64,000 bases of DNA from JALQTD01 sp965656785. Lineage in GTDB: Bacteria; Bacteroidota; Bacteroidia; Flavobacteriales_D; Sanyastnellaceae. Below, piece by piece: positions 1 to 9,040 of this stretch. The notes below the pieces were generated by a model that made no database searches, was not told where the DNA came from, and was given only the letters and a program-made list of their open reading frames with translations. The DNA is taken from NCBI GenBank assembly GCA_965656785.1, contig CBFHLY010000002.1, forward strand, positions 1 through 64,000, given 5' to 3'. The translations under genes and the position numbers were made by a program. Position 1 is the first letter of the stretch; each line of letters starts with the position of its first letter.

Positions 1-1130
1 GCCAACGCCACGCCCCCCAAGAACACGACCTTCCAAACCAACCCCGCCCACAGCACGTCCTTCGCCCGCACCACGGCGTCGCCCACCTTCGTCAACGACC
101 GGAACGGCACCCCCAGAAATAAAATCGCCGCAATCGGCGCCGCCGCCGCGAAGTCCGGCCCCAAATACAGCACCGTCACCTCGTCCGCCATCGCCCACAA
201 CCACACGGCTCCGGGAAAGACCGCCATGCCGAGCCATTGCGTCGCCTGCGAAACGGTCCGCCGCAGCGCCTCCTCATCCGACTGCATCTTCGACATCCCC
301 GAAAACAGCACGCTGTCACTCAACTTGCCCAGCAGCGTGATCGGCAGCCCCATCAGCGATACCGCCCGGTCATACAACCCCGTGGCCGTCCAGCCGCCCG
401 CACCCTGCGTGGCAAACCGCCCCACGATGACGGTGTCGGCCTTGCTCGCCGCGTACGTCGCGAAGTTGTACAACGTGCTCCGCCCGCCATACCCGAGCAT
501 CGCCCGCAACGCCGCCCCGCTCAAGCGCCCCCCGCGGCTGGCCCGCCACGTGAAGCCCCAATAGACCAGTCCGAGCACGAAATTTTGGGCCAGCAACGCC
601 GCCACGTACGCCCACACCCCCGCGCCTTGCCAAGCCAGCACCAGTCCGACCCCATAATTCCCGATCAGCATCCCGGCCATCGCCCCGATGAACAACCGCT
701 TGAACGCCATTTGGCGCACCAAATAACTCCGCGGCACGACCGCCACCCCGCCCAGGATGAAGCTCAGCGCAATCACCCGCAACACGTCGCTCAACAGCGC
801 ATCGCTGTACCACGCGCCCACCGCGGGCGCCGCCGCCCACAACCCCACATAAAAAACGGCCCCGAGGGCCACCGAAAACAGCCCCGCCGTCCGCAAGTCG
901 TCCGCCGCCAGCGTCGCCTTTTGCACGATCGACGGCCCGATGCCGATTTGGGCAAAAATCTCCACGAAGCCCACGACCACGAGCGCAATGGACATCACGC
1001 CGAAGTCCGCGGGCGTCAACAGCCGTGCCAAGGCCCAAATGAACACGAGCTGCAACGCGACCTGCGCTCCCACGTTGATGCTTTGCCAACGCACGGAGTC
1101 TGCAAACCGCGGCAGCTCGTGTCCGCTCAT
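1..1130 (-). CDS. Wzx/TuaB-type polysaccharide flippase (MOP superfamily), partial
   Basis: An open minus-strand frame of 376 codons begins with ATG at 1130 and runs off the left edge without a stop, so the C-terminus is missing. The N-terminus reads SVRWQSINVGAQVALQL followed by ARLLTPADFGVMSIALVV and an IGPSIVQ segment, the usual opening of WzxC/TuaB lipopolysaccharide flippases; alternating hydrophobic stretches fit a multi-pass inner-membrane protein. The family moves lipid-linked sugar units across the inner membrane. The start lies 4 bases after the stop of rny, so it is probably the last gene of the zapA-rny operon. The sugar substrate cannot be told from sequence. Confidence 0.88.
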   Translation of the reverse strand, partial: MSGHELPRFADSVRWQSINVGAQVALQLVFIWALARLLTPADFGVMSIALVVVGFVEIFAQIGIGPSIVQKATLAADDLRTAGLFSVALGAVFYVGLWAAAPAVGAWYSDALLSDVLRVIALSFILGGVAVVPRSYLVRQMAFKRLFIGAMAGMLIGNYGVGLVLAWQGAGVWAYVAALLAQNFVLGLVYWGFTWRASRGGRLSGAALRAMLGYGGRSTLYNFATYAASKADTVIVGRFATQGAGGWTATGLYDRAVSLMGLPITLLGKLSDSVLFSGMSKMQSDEEALRRTVSQATQWLGMAVFPGAVWLWAMADEVTVLYLGPDFAAAAPIAAILFLGVPFRSLTKVGDAVVRAKDVLWAGLVWKVVFLGGVAL

Positions 1131-1134
1131 GGGA

Positions 1135-2676
1135 TCAGCGCGCGTAGTTCACGGAACGCTTTTCCCGGATGACCGTGATTTTCACTTGGCCCGGGTACGT
1201 CATCTCGTTCATGATGCGCTGCGAAATGTCGAACGAGAGCTGGTCGGCCATGTCGTCGCTGACCTCGTCGCTCTCGACCATGACGCGCAGTTCGCGGCCC
1301 GCTTGGATGGCGAAGCTCTTAGTGACCCCGGGGTATTCGAGGGCGAGGTTCTCCAAATCCCGCAACCGCTGAATGTACGCCTCGACCATCTCCCGCCGGG
1401 CTCCAGGCCGCGCGCCCGAAACGGCGTCGCACACCTGAATGATTGGGGACAACAGGGTTGTCATCTCGATTTCGTCGTGGTGGGCACCGATGGCGTTGCA
1501 GATGTCCGGGCGTTCGCCGAAGCGTTCGGCGAGTTTCATGCCGAGCAACGCGTGCGGCAACTCGCTTTCTTCGTCGCTCACCTTGCCGATGTCGTGCAAC
1601 AGGCCGGCGCGCTTGGCCGCCTTCGCGTCGAGGCCAAGTTCGGCGGCCATCGTGGCGCAGAGGTTGGCGACTTCGCGGCTGTGCTGCAGCAGGTTTTGGC
1701 CGTAAGACGAGCGGTACTTCATGCGGCCCACCATGCGCATCAGCTCGCCCTTCATGTTGTGGATGCCCAAATCGATGCACGTCCGCTTCCCGATCTCCCG
1801 GATTTCCTCCTCGATCTTCTTCGTGACTTTGGCGACCACCTCTTCGATGCGCGCGGGGTGGATGCGGCCGTCGGTGACGAGCTGGTGCAAGGACAACCGG
1901 GCGATTTCCCGCCGGACGGGATCGAAGCACGACAAAATGATGGCCTCTGGCGTGTCGTCCACGATGAACTCGACGCCGGTTGCGGCTTCGAGGGCGCGGA
2001 TGTTCCGTCCTTCCCGGCCGATGATGCGGCCTTTCACGTCGTCGTTCGAGATGTTGAACACCGACACCGAATTTTCCACGCTGTGTTCCGTGGCCACGCG
2101 TTGAATGGTCTGAATGACGATCTTCTTCGCTTCCTGGTTGGCCTTCGTTTTTGCGTCGTCGAGGATTTCCTGAACCTGTTGGTTCGCGAGGACCTTGGCG
2201 TCTTGAACGACTTGCTCGCGGAGTGCAGCTTTCGCCTCATCAGCGGTCATGGAGGCGATCTGCTCGAGCAGGTCGACGGCTTTTTGGCGCTCCTTATCGA
2301 GTTCCTGCGTCTTGTTCTGCAGGGCCTCAAGGCGCTGGGACACTTTTTCCTCGTCGCGCGTCAGGCCTTTTTTGCGGGCGTCAAGGGATTGCAACTCCTT
2401 CTGCACCTTGCTCTTATCTTGGCGAATGCGTTCTTCGCGCTCTTCGATTTTCGCAGAACGCTCCTTGATTTCTTGAGCGTGCTGCTCCTTCAAGGCCAAA
2501 AACTTTTCCTTCGCCTGAAGGATTTTCTTCTCCTTGATGTTCTCGCCCTTCAGTTCGGCCTCGGCGAGGATGGTTTCACTGCGTTTTGTCAGAACTCGGC
2601 TGAAGAGGAGGTATCCTCCAGCGCCACCAGCTGCGATTCCGATCGCAGAACCAAGCGCAATTGATATGGGGTCCAT
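1135..2676 (-). CDS. rny: Ribonuclease Y
   Basis: The 513-residue product has the full RNase Y layout: an N-terminal membrane helix (about residues 4-26), a long charged coiled coil (about 30-190), a KH RNA-binding domain with the GREG loop at 220-223, and an HD phosphohydrolase domain with the His-Asp pair at 361-362. This membrane-bound endoribonuclease starts mRNA decay in many bacteria. Length and domain order are normal. It sits 9 bases after zapA and 4 bases before the flippase start, in an operon with the two upstream division-type genes. Confidence 0.97.
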   Translation of the reverse strand: MDPISIALGSAIGIAAGGAGGYLLFSRVLTKRSETILAEAELKGENIKEKKILQAKEKFLALKEQHAQEIKERSAKIEEREERIRQDKSKVQKELQSLDARKKGLTRDEEKVSQRLEALQNKTQELDKERQKAVDLLEQIASMTADEAKAALREQVVQDAKVLANQQVQEILDDAKTKANQEAKKIVIQTIQRVATEHSVENSVSVFNISNDDVKGRIIGREGRNIRALEAATGVEFIVDDTPEAIILSCFDPVRREIARLSLHQLVTDGRIHPARIEEVVAKVTKKIEEEIREIGKRTCIDLGIHNMKGELMRMVGRMKYRSSYGQNLLQHSREVANLCATMAAELGLDAKAAKRAGLLHDIGKVSDEESELPHALLGMKLAERFGERPDICNAIGAHHDEIEMTTLLSPIIQVCDAVSGARPGARREMVEAYIQRLRDLENLALEYPGVTKSFAIQAGRELRVMVESDEVSDDMADQLSFDISQRIMNEMTYPGQVKITVIREKRSVNYAR

Positions 2677-2685
2677 GGAATGTGT

Positions 2686-2970
2686 TCAGGACCCGGACAA
2701 GGCTGCGTCCATGCGCGCAAGGAGGTCGGTCAAACGGCGTTCGTTTTCATCGCTGATGGAGGGGGCTTCATTCGGAGCGGGCTTGCGCGTTGCGAAATGC
2801 AAGGCGGTCATGGCCAATAAATCTCCGCGGTCCTGGACCTGGTATTGCTCCCGGAAGCGGTCCACTTGACTGGACACGGCTTCAGCGGCCCGTTTCAGTC
2901 CGTCCGCTTCGGATTCCGGTACAGAAAGGGGGTATGTGCGTCCAGCGATGTCCAAGCGAATCGTTTCCAT
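2686..2970 (-). CDS. zapA: Cell division protein ZapA
   Basis: A 94-residue protein. I took the ATG at 2970, giving METIRLDIAGRTYPLSVP, rather than a longer in-frame opening that would overlap the upstream gene. The beta-rich N-terminal head followed by a helical SSQVDRFREQY region and an LLAMTALHFA segment is typical of ZapA, which bundles FtsZ filaments at midcell. It starts 2 bases after the stop of the coiled-coil gene, implying translational coupling. The order coiled-coil protein, zapA, rny is, from memory, common in Bacteroidota. Confidence 0.9.
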   Translation of the reverse strand: METIRLDIAGRTYPLSVPESEADGLKRAAEAVSSQVDRFREQYQVQDRGDLLAMTALHFATRKPAPNEAPSISDENERRLTDLLARMDAALSGS

Positions 2971-2972
2971 GT

Positions 2973-3338
2973 TCAGCGTTGAAGCAGGGCGATGCACGCA
3001 TCGATTTCCTGCACGATTTCATTGATGACTTCCTTCGGCAAGGCGGCCGAGGTCGGGTCGGGTTGAGAATATGTTGAGTTCGATTCGGCCTCCTGTCGCG
3101 TCGATGCAGTGGCTGCGGCCTGAAGCGCCGCGTTCAACTCGTTGCGCTCAGCTTTGAGCGCATCCACTTCGCCTTGAAGGCGCACCACGTTTTCCGCTGA
3201 AGTCCGCGCGCGCTGCACCACCACCTCGTGTTCCGATTTCAGCCGCTCAAATTGAGCGAGCAACCGCTGCGAATGCTGCAAAAGCAGTTCCAAGGCTTCG
3301 CGGTCGGTGCGGCGTGAATCGGCGGGATTGGATGGCAT
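2973..3338 (-). CDS. Small coiled-coil protein, possible ZapA partner
   Basis: A 121-residue protein, mostly one heptad-like helix (about residues 12-75: LLLQHSQRLLAQFERLKSEH and following), then a Ser/Thr/Gln-rich linker and a short helical tail ending INEIVQEIDACIALLQR. There is no signal peptide or membrane segment. It is the first gene of the operon with zapA and rny and is read from the TACTTTTG promoter at 3359-3366. Position and shape suggest a ZapB-like partner in cell division, but this is inference from context, not a recognised family match. Confidence 0.8.
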   Translation of the reverse strand: MPSNPADSRRTDREALELLLQHSQRLLAQFERLKSEHEVVVQRARTSAENVVRLQGEVDALKAERNELNAALQAAATASTRQEAESNSTYSQPDPTSAALPKEVINEIVQEIDACIALLQR

Positions 3339-3358
3339 GACGGGATTTCGAATCCTTA

Positions 3359-3366
3359 CAAAAGTA
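3359..3366 (-). promoter_or_regulatory. TAnnTTTG promoter of the coiled-coil/zapA/rny operon
   Basis: On the minus strand the site reads TACTTTTG, an exact match to the Bacteroidota -7 consensus TAnnTTTG. It ends 20 bases before the ATG at 3338, giving a short leader. Confidence 0.65.
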
Positions 3367-3441
3367 GGGAATTTCCCACAGGTCGAGGCGATGAAATTCA
3401 GTTGCTTCGCCGTTAGTTTTGCTGTCGAACCTGTTCACAAA

Positions 3442-5166
3442 ATGAAGGCACTGATTCGGTTGGGAAAGCACGTCGGGGTTGCGCTGTTGGTCAGTGCCAT
3501 TGCGCTGCACTGCACGCGGGTTTTAGGCCAAACCCCGTCCCGCATCCGCGGCGGTCAACCCGCCCGCACCGGCTTCGTCCCCCCCTTGAACATTCCCCTC
3601 GTGCTCGCTGGCAATTTCGGCGAACTCCGTTCCAACCACTTCCACACGGGCCTCGATTTCAAGACGCTGGGCCGCGAAGGCCTCCCCGTCATCGCGGTCA
3701 CGGACTGCGTGGTGTCTCGCGTTCGGACGGGTCCGTACGGCTACGGCAACGCGCTGTACGTGTCCTCGCCGGACGGGGTGACGTCCGTTTACGCGCACTT
3801 GCAGCAATTTGCCGAGCCGATTTCAACGTGGTTGTGCGAGGAGCAATACCAGTCGGAGGAGAATGAATGGGATGCCGCTCCCCGCCGTGCCTTCACCTTC
3901 AAGGCGGGCGACACCCTGGGGTGGAGCGGCAATTCGGGCAGTTCAGGCGGGCCGCATCTGCACTTTGAGATCCGGGAAACGGCTACGCAGCGCCCCATCA
4001 ATCCGCTTTTTTGGGATTTCGATGTGGCGGACAACCGCGCGCCGCGACTCGACGCGGTTTGGCTGTTGCCAGAACCTGGGGCCATGGTGGACGGGCGGTC
4101 CACGCCGGTGCGACTCGATGGGGACATCGACCGCGTTCAAGTTTCCGGTAGCGTCCGCGTGGCGGTGGAGGCCTTCGACCGGTTATCCGGCGCGAACAAC
4201 GTGTGCGGGGTGTACCGGATGGCGGTGGCGGTGGACAGCGTTCCGTGGTTCGAAGCGTCCCTGGATACGTTGGACTTCAGTGTGGCGCGGGACATGAATG
4301 CCCACGCTTACTATCCGGTTTGGTCGCGCGAGCGCAAGCAGGTGCACCGCATGCACCGGCTTCCCGGCAACCGGTTGCCCATTTACAATCGCACCACCCG
4401 GAGCGGCATCATCGAGGTGCTTCCGGGCGTGGAGCGTTCCGTCCACGTGTTCGTCGAGGACGTGCATGGCAACGCGGTCGAGCGCACCGTGCGGCTCATC
4501 GGGGCAGTGCAAGCCCCCGCATCTGAGGACGAACGGCCGCCGGGCGCCTTGCTTCGCTATGACACCGATTGGTCTTTTTCTGATTCCACGGGCCTTCGGG
4601 TCGACGTTCCGAAGGATGCCTTTTACGACGATGCGTGGTTTCCCTGCCATGCCGCTGCGGGGGGCGGTTGGTACATCGGGTCCGAGTCCTTGCCCGTTCG
4701 CAAGGCCATCAGCGTGGAGTTGCCCGAGAATGAGGGGTGTGGGGTGCGTGGCCACGTCGCGGTGCAGGTGGAGGAGGGGGAGTCGTTTCGGGTGGAGCCC
4801 GCTCGGTTGCTCGCGGGAGGAGGCATCCGGTTCACCACGCGCAACCTCGGCTTGTATCGGGCGGCGTGCGACACCGTTGGTCCGCGCATCGCCATCCGGA
4901 GCAGCCGGCCCAGTGGCCTGCCGGAGAACCCGCGCATGGAGGCCCTTCAATTCGAGGTGACGGACGATTTCAGCGGCGTCGCGGAGGTGGAAGCGTGGGT
5001 GGAGGGGTGCTGGATGCGCCTGCATTGGGATCCCAAAAAGGACCGGGCCTTTTACCTCTTGGAAGATGGGCGACACCTTCCGGGCGAACACCAGGAAGTG
5101 CTGGTTGAGGCGCGCGATGAAGCGGGGAATGTGAGCGCTTGGCGCGGGACGGTGATTTGGCCTTAA
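3442..5166 (+). CDS. Exported M23 family metallopeptidase
   Basis: A 574-residue protein starting at the ATG at 3442, which gives a good signal peptide (MKALIRLGKH, a hydrophobic stretch, then HCTRVLGQ). Earlier in-frame starts at 3307 and 3391 would bury it. The LytM/M23 zinc site is visible as H68xxxD72 (HTGLD), Y-A-H119 and the H172-L-H174 motif, so it is probably an active peptidoglycan endopeptidase in the periplasm. The catalytic domain ends near residue 195; about 380 further residues follow, including a bacterial Ig-like stretch near the end (DEAGNVSAW). Stop codons of this gene and the next, convergent gene are 2 bases apart. Confidence 0.9.
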   Translation: MKALIRLGKHVGVALLVSAIALHCTRVLGQTPSRIRGGQPARTGFVPPLNIPLVLAGNFGELRSNHFHTGLDFKTLGREGLPVIAVTDCVVSRVRTGPYGYGNALYVSSPDGVTSVYAHLQQFAEPISTWLCEEQYQSEENEWDAAPRRAFTFKAGDTLGWSGNSGSSGGPHLHFEIRETATQRPINPLFWDFDVADNRAPRLDAVWLLPEPGAMVDGRSTPVRLDGDIDRVQVSGSVRVAVEAFDRLSGANNVCGVYRMAVAVDSVPWFEASLDTLDFSVARDMNAHAYYPVWSRERKQVHRMHRLPGNRLPIYNRTTRSGIIEVLPGVERSVHVFVEDVHGNAVERTVRLIGAVQAPASEDERPPGALLRYDTDWSFSDSTGLRVDVPKDAFYDDAWFPCHAAAGGGWYIGSESLPVRKAISVELPENEGCGVRGHVAVQVEEGESFRVEPARLLAGGGIRFTTRNLGLYRAACDTVGPRIAIRSSRPSGLPENPRMEALQFEVTDDFSGVAEVEAWVEGCWMRLHWDPKKDRAFYLLEDGRHLPGEHQEVLVEARDEAGNVSAWRGTVIWP

Positions 5167-5168
5167 CG

Positions 5169-7538
5169 TCAGCGGTCGAAGCCCCGCAGGCCGCTCTTGA
5201 GTCGGTTGTAATCCACGAAGAACAGCGCCCGCAAGGACAGGCTGTTGAGGAAGCCGTTTTCGAGCATTTGGTTGAAATTCTCGCCGTAATTCGCGGGCAA
5301 GAGGTTCCCGGTGGATTGCAAATTGTTCTTCCAAACCACGGTCAGGAAGGACGCCGGCGCAAAGTTCCATTCATAGACCAAATCCACGCTCCACGCATTG
5401 AAATTCAAGTCGTACTCCGACCGCCCGTCGCCTCCCACAGTTGCCCAATCCGTCGCCACCAAGTCGCCGTCCTCGTTCAATTCCAAGAACCCGTGGTACC
5501 GCACGCGGCTCCAGCTGTGGCGCACCCGACCGCTGAGGCTCATGCGGTTGTTGAAGATGTGCCGAATGTTCCAAACTTGCGTGATCTCCGTGTTGTCCCG
5601 GTCCCCGAACAAGCTGATGGTCGGCGTGGACCAAACATCCAACAGCGCCACCCACCCGCGCTCATGCGATTTCCGAATGACCTTCCAAACGTAATCCGTG
5701 GACCAGCGGTCGTTGATGCGAAGTCGGGGCGCGATGCGGATGGTGTGTTCTTTCCAGTCCCAATACTGCGGCCCGTTTGCGTAGCTCAGGAAGGCGTCAA
5801 GGGCGAAAACGCGGCGGTAGTCCGAACTGAACCAGCCTTCCACCATGCCCCATCGGGGCTCGTTCCAATGCCGTCCCGGAATGCGCGAAACGAAGACGTC
5901 CCGGCCGTCCACCGGTTGGACCATGGCCCGGAGGTTCCACGTGTGAAACGCCCGGGTGGTGCCGCGCACGAAACCGTCGAGGGTCCAACGAGAGAACATT
6001 CGCGGCGTTTCCACGCTGGTCAGCACGGTGCTCAAGTCGGCGGTGACCCGGTTCCATCGGCCCTTCGGCGCGTAACGGTTCCAGCGCAGCCACGCATAGG
6101 TCGAAACTTCGTTCGGGGCTTCGAGAAAAGCCAGTGCGTTGGGGTCGTAGCCCACACTTTCCTCATAATGTCCGGCGCCGTACGTCCATTGCCCCTTGAT
6201 GCGCCGCACTTCGAGGGACCACGCGTCGCCTTCGGTCAAAGCCGCCGAAGCCAATCCGTGGTAGCGGTTGATTTTCGCACTGCCTGAAACGCTCCACCGC
6301 TGTTGCGGGTCGCGCACGTCGAAGGCCAAACCGTGGGCCGACGCATCCGTCCGCTCGCCCTCGTGCAGCACCAAGGTCGAGGTGGCGTTGACGAAGCCAT
6401 TGTTGGGCAGGTTTTGGTCCACAACAGCCACCGTGTACTGGTTCAGCGCATCGGCGCCGCCCACCGTATCGCGGGCCACGGCCGTCAACAGCCCCAATCC
6501 CGTGCCATCCGCCGTTCGGCCGTAAATCTTCGTGGCGTTCAACAACTGATCTTCCACCCCGATGCGCCGGCTGTAAAACAGCCCCGCCTTGTTGAACAGC
6601 TCCGTGCCTTCCTGAAAGAACGGGCGGTTCTCATTGAATTGGATCTCGTACGGACTCAAATTCAACACCAAATTGTCTGCCACCACTTGCCCGAAGTCAG
6701 GGACGAGCGTGGCGTCCAAGGTGAACGAGTCCCCGAGTCCGAGCTTGAGGTCCATGCCCCCCTTGTAGCTTCCGACGACCGCTCCGCCACTGGCGTTCGC
6801 GTAACTCGAAACGTAGGGGAACAGGCTGATGCGTTCAGGCGGGTCGATGCCCGCAATGCCCTGGAGCACACCGCCTTGATTCAGTTCGCCTTCGAGCGTG
6901 GGGTCTTGGCGCTGCCAATAGGACGTCTCCCGAATGCGCCGGATGGTGCGGGAGCAGTTGAAGCCCCATTCCTGTTCCCCTTGGCCGGTGAACCGGAACG
7001 CCATCCAGGGGATGCGGAATTCGGCCGACCAACCAGACGAGTCGATGCGCGTGGCCACGTTCCACGGAGCGTTCCAGCTGAGGTCAGCGGACGCGCCGGT
7101 GAGGAGTTCATCGACTTGGATGCCCTCGGGGGTGGTGGTGAACCGGACGCCGTTGATGCCGTCGTTGAAGGTGCTGAACCAAATCGCAAACTGGTCCGTG
7201 TTGTCGGTTTGGTCGCGGGGGCTCAGCTGGTGGAGGATGCTGTCGGGCGCGGTGTCCCACATGCGGGCGCCGATGTAGAGGGCTTGGTCGTCAAAGGCGA
7301 GGCGCACTTCGGTGGGCTGGCTCGGTCGCTGGTCCGGGTTGGGGGCGAGTTGCGTGAATTCGTCGGCGGGCAGGGCGCGGAGCCAAACCGTTTCGTTCAA
7401 GTCCCCGTCGAGCACCACCTGCTCGCCCGGTTGCAGCGACTGGGCGAAGGCGGTCTTGGGCGCGTTTTGGCCCCAACTCATCCCCCAACAGGCCACGAAC
7501 ATGCCTGCGAGGAGGGCTCGTTTAACGGTAAATTCCAT
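5169..7538 (-). CDS. DUF5916 protein with CBM9-like N-terminal domain, predicted outer-membrane barrel
   Basis: A 789-residue exported protein with a signal peptide (MEFTVKRALLAGMFVACWGM, cleavage after SWG). Residues about 35-230 resemble the carbohydrate-binding family 9-like domain (VVLDGDLNETVWLRA, DQFAIWFSTFNDG). The rest has DUF5916 signatures (NENRPFFQEGTELF, LFYSRRIG) and alternating aromatic beta-strands ending in a barrel-like tail. The family is widespread in Bacteroidota and its biochemical role is unsettled. The start overlaps the end of mltG by 17 bases, so the two are probably co-transcribed. Confidence 0.88.
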   Translation of the reverse strand: MEFTVKRALLAGMFVACWGMSWGQNAPKTAFAQSLQPGEQVVLDGDLNETVWLRALPADEFTQLAPNPDQRPSQPTEVRLAFDDQALYIGARMWDTAPDSILHQLSPRDQTDNTDQFAIWFSTFNDGINGVRFTTTPEGIQVDELLTGASADLSWNAPWNVATRIDSSGWSAEFRIPWMAFRFTGQGEQEWGFNCSRTIRRIRETSYWQRQDPTLEGELNQGGVLQGIAGIDPPERISLFPYVSSYANASGGAVVGSYKGGMDLKLGLGDSFTLDATLVPDFGQVVADNLVLNLSPYEIQFNENRPFFQEGTELFNKAGLFYSRRIGVEDQLLNATKIYGRTADGTGLGLLTAVARDTVGGADALNQYTVAVVDQNLPNNGFVNATSTLVLHEGERTDASAHGLAFDVRDPQQRWSVSGSAKINRYHGLASAALTEGDAWSLEVRRIKGQWTYGAGHYEESVGYDPNALAFLEAPNEVSTYAWLRWNRYAPKGRWNRVTADLSTVLTSVETPRMFSRWTLDGFVRGTTRAFHTWNLRAMVQPVDGRDVFVSRIPGRHWNEPRWGMVEGWFSSDYRRVFALDAFLSYANGPQYWDWKEHTIRIAPRLRINDRWSTDYVWKVIRKSHERGWVALLDVWSTPTISLFGDRDNTEITQVWNIRHIFNNRMSLSGRVRHSWSRVRYHGFLELNEDGDLVATDWATVGGDGRSEYDLNFNAWSVDLVYEWNFAPASFLTVVWKNNLQSTGNLLPANYGENFNQMLENGFLNSLSLRALFFVDYNRLKSGLRGFDR

Positions 7539-8481
7539 TGCGGCTCAGCATGTTTTGGTAGGCCCGCGCGTTGCGGAGGTGCTCCGAGTAAGTCGGGGCA
7601 AACGCGTGCTCCCCCGATTGGTCGGCTCGGGCGCACATGTAGAGGTACGCGTGGGTCTCCGCGTTCAACACCGCCTCCACATAAGCTGACTCGGGAATGC
7701 GAATGGGACCGGGCGGCAGACCGGGGTGCAGGTAGGTGTTGTAGGGCGAGTCCACGGTTTTGTCCACATCCAACAAGCGCCTCCGTTCCCAATCGCCGAG
7801 CGCGAATTTCAAGGTGGGGTCCGCCTGCAACAGCATGCCGCGACGAATCCGATTCAAGTACAGCCCGGCCACCCGCGGTGCCTCCTTGCTGTTCGCGGTT
7901 TCCTCCTGCACGATGGACGCCAACGTGACGGCTTCATCCGGGCGAAGTCCCCACGCCGCGGCTTGCTGGCGTCGCTCCACAGTCCACCAGGCGTTCGATT
8001 CGCGGACGAGGCGCTGAGCTACGCCTTGCGCAGAAGTCTCCCAATAGAAATCGTAGGTGTTCGGGCGGATTTGCCACCACAGCGTGTCGGAGCGCAGCGC
8101 CGCGTCGACGGATGCCGAGTCGACCCAAAGCTGGTGGGCAATGCTGCCCGCAATGACGCCCACATCCCGGTGGGCGGGAACCACCACCCGGACGGTTTCG
8201 CGCTCGCCGCTTGCGACCCTCCGCGCGACGTCTCCGCCGGTCAAACCGCCTTCGAAGACGTAAAGGCCAGGGCGCGCCGACCAACCGCGCAAGTCCAAAG
8301 CGCGCCGCAGGGATTCGAGTTCTTCGCCGGGCCTTGCGGTGTCCCAAGTGCCGGTTTCGGGGTCGATTTGGAGCGTCCAAGGCAGCTCCGAAAGGGGCGC
8401 GAACCAAACCGCCACCGCGGAGCCCATCCACAACGCCGCCGCAATCAGCAGGGTGCCGCCCAGCGCGATGGCCCTACGCAT
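7522..8481 (-). CDS. mltG: Endolytic murein transglycosylase MltG
   Basis: A 319-residue protein from the ATG at 8481 (a GTG lies just before it at 8484). An N-terminal membrane anchor (about residues 5-28) is followed by a LysM-like region and the YceG/MltG catalytic domain with LASIVQEETANSKE, whose invariant Glu is residue 194, then LQADPTLKFALGDW and SPYNTYLHPGLPPGPI. MltG cuts nascent glycan strands and sets their length at the inner membrane. It overlaps the GNAT gene by 8 bases upstream and the DUF5916 gene by 17 bases downstream. Confidence 0.96.
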   Translation of the reverse strand: MRRAIALGGTLLIAAALWMGSAVAVWFAPLSELPWTLQIDPETGTWDTARPGEELESLRRALDLRGWSARPGLYVFEGGLTGGDVARRVASGERETVRVVVPAHRDVGVIAGSIAHQLWVDSASVDAALRSDTLWWQIRPNTYDFYWETSAQGVAQRLVRESNAWWTVERRQQAAAWGLRPDEAVTLASIVQEETANSKEAPRVAGLYLNRIRRGMLLQADPTLKFALGDWERRRLLDVDKTVDSPYNTYLHPGLPPGPIRIPESAYVEAVLNAETHAYLYMCARADQSGEHAFAPTYSEHLRNARAYQNMLSRNGIYR

Positions 8482-9001
8482 CACCGTTCAATTCCGTTCG
8501 GAACGCCTGCATGACGTGCAAATCCGAGAAGTGATTTCCGTTGCGCACCCATTGCTGGAGCACCCCGTTGATTTTGAACCCCGACTCTTCGAAAATGCGG
8601 GTGCTGGAAGGGTTTTCAACCGGGACTTCCGCGAACAGCATGCGGAGGCCGAGGTGATCAAAGGCGTAGGCCATGAGGAGGCCGAGTCCCACCCGAGCGT
8701 ACCCCATGTTGCGGAAGGCTTGCCCGACCGCCAAGCCCACGCCGGCACGGCCGCTTCGGGGGTCCACGTCGTAGAGGTCGAAGGCTCCCACGGTTTGGCC
8801 TCCCGCTTCGAGCATCAACCGGAGCTGACGGTCGGACCAAACATCGTGGTCGCCTGCTGCAAACCGCTGCATCGCTTCCATGGAAATCGGCGCCAATTGC
8901 GCTCCCAACCACCATTCCTCTGCGCGGTTTTCCCACTGATGCAGCAGGTGTGCATCCTGGGGTTCCATGGCCCGCAACCGGTATGTTCCTCGCTCAATCA
9001 C
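8474..9001 (-). CDS. GNAT family N-acetyltransferase (RimJ/RimL type)
   Basis: A 175-residue protein. I chose the GTG at 9001 (VIERGTYRLRAMEPQDA) because a TATCTTTG promoter ends 4 bases upstream; the first in-frame ATG at 8968 would cut off the first beta strand. The acetyl-CoA region is visible as GVGLAVGQAFRNMGYARVG, followed by LGLRMLFAEVPVENPSSTRI and a GFKINGVLQQW strand, as in RimJ/RimL and SpeG-like acetyltransferases. The acceptor is unknown. It heads an apparent operon with mltG and the DUF5916 gene. Confidence 0.9.
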   Translation of the reverse strand: MIERGTYRLRAMEPQDAHLLHQWENRAEEWWLGAQLAPISMEAMQRFAAGDHDVWSDRQLRLMLEAGGQTVGAFDLYDVDPRSGRAGVGLAVGQAFRNMGYARVGLGLLMAYAFDHLGLRMLFAEVPVENPSSTRIFEESGFKINGVLQQWVRNGNHFSDLHVMQAFRTELNGDA

Positions 9002-9005
9002 CCTG

Positions 9006-9013
9006 CAAAGATA
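9006..9013 (-). promoter_or_regulatory. TAnnTTTG promoter of the GNAT-mltG operon
   Basis: The minus strand reads TATCTTTG, an exact consensus match, with only 4 bases before the GTG start at 9001. The transcript should start at or within a base or two of the start codon. Confidence 0.65.
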
Positions 9014-9028
9014 TCGGCGGTGCTGTCG

Positions 9029-9036
9029 TAAATTCG
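9029..9036 (+). promoter_or_regulatory. TAnnTTTG-like promoter of the polysaccharide export gene
   Basis: TAAATTCG differs from TAnnTTTG at one position and ends 4 bases before the ATG at 9041. It lies back to back with the promoter at 9006-9013 inside a 39-base intergenic gap. Confidence 0.5.
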
Positions 9037-9040
9037 TCGC

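Noticed and set aside
940..2664. Long plus-strand open frame of 574 codons
   Set aside because: It is exactly antisense to rny, which has complete KH and HD domains; the plus-strand product has no family features and reflects high-GC codon bias.
4183..5370. Minus-strand frame of 395 codons
   Set aside because: It is antisense to the M23 peptidase gene, whose catalytic motifs, signal peptide and frame are convincing.
5139..7928. Two long plus-strand frames (5139-6287 and 6303-7928)
   Set aside because: They mirror the DUF5916 gene and part of mltG on the opposite strand; no recognisable domains.
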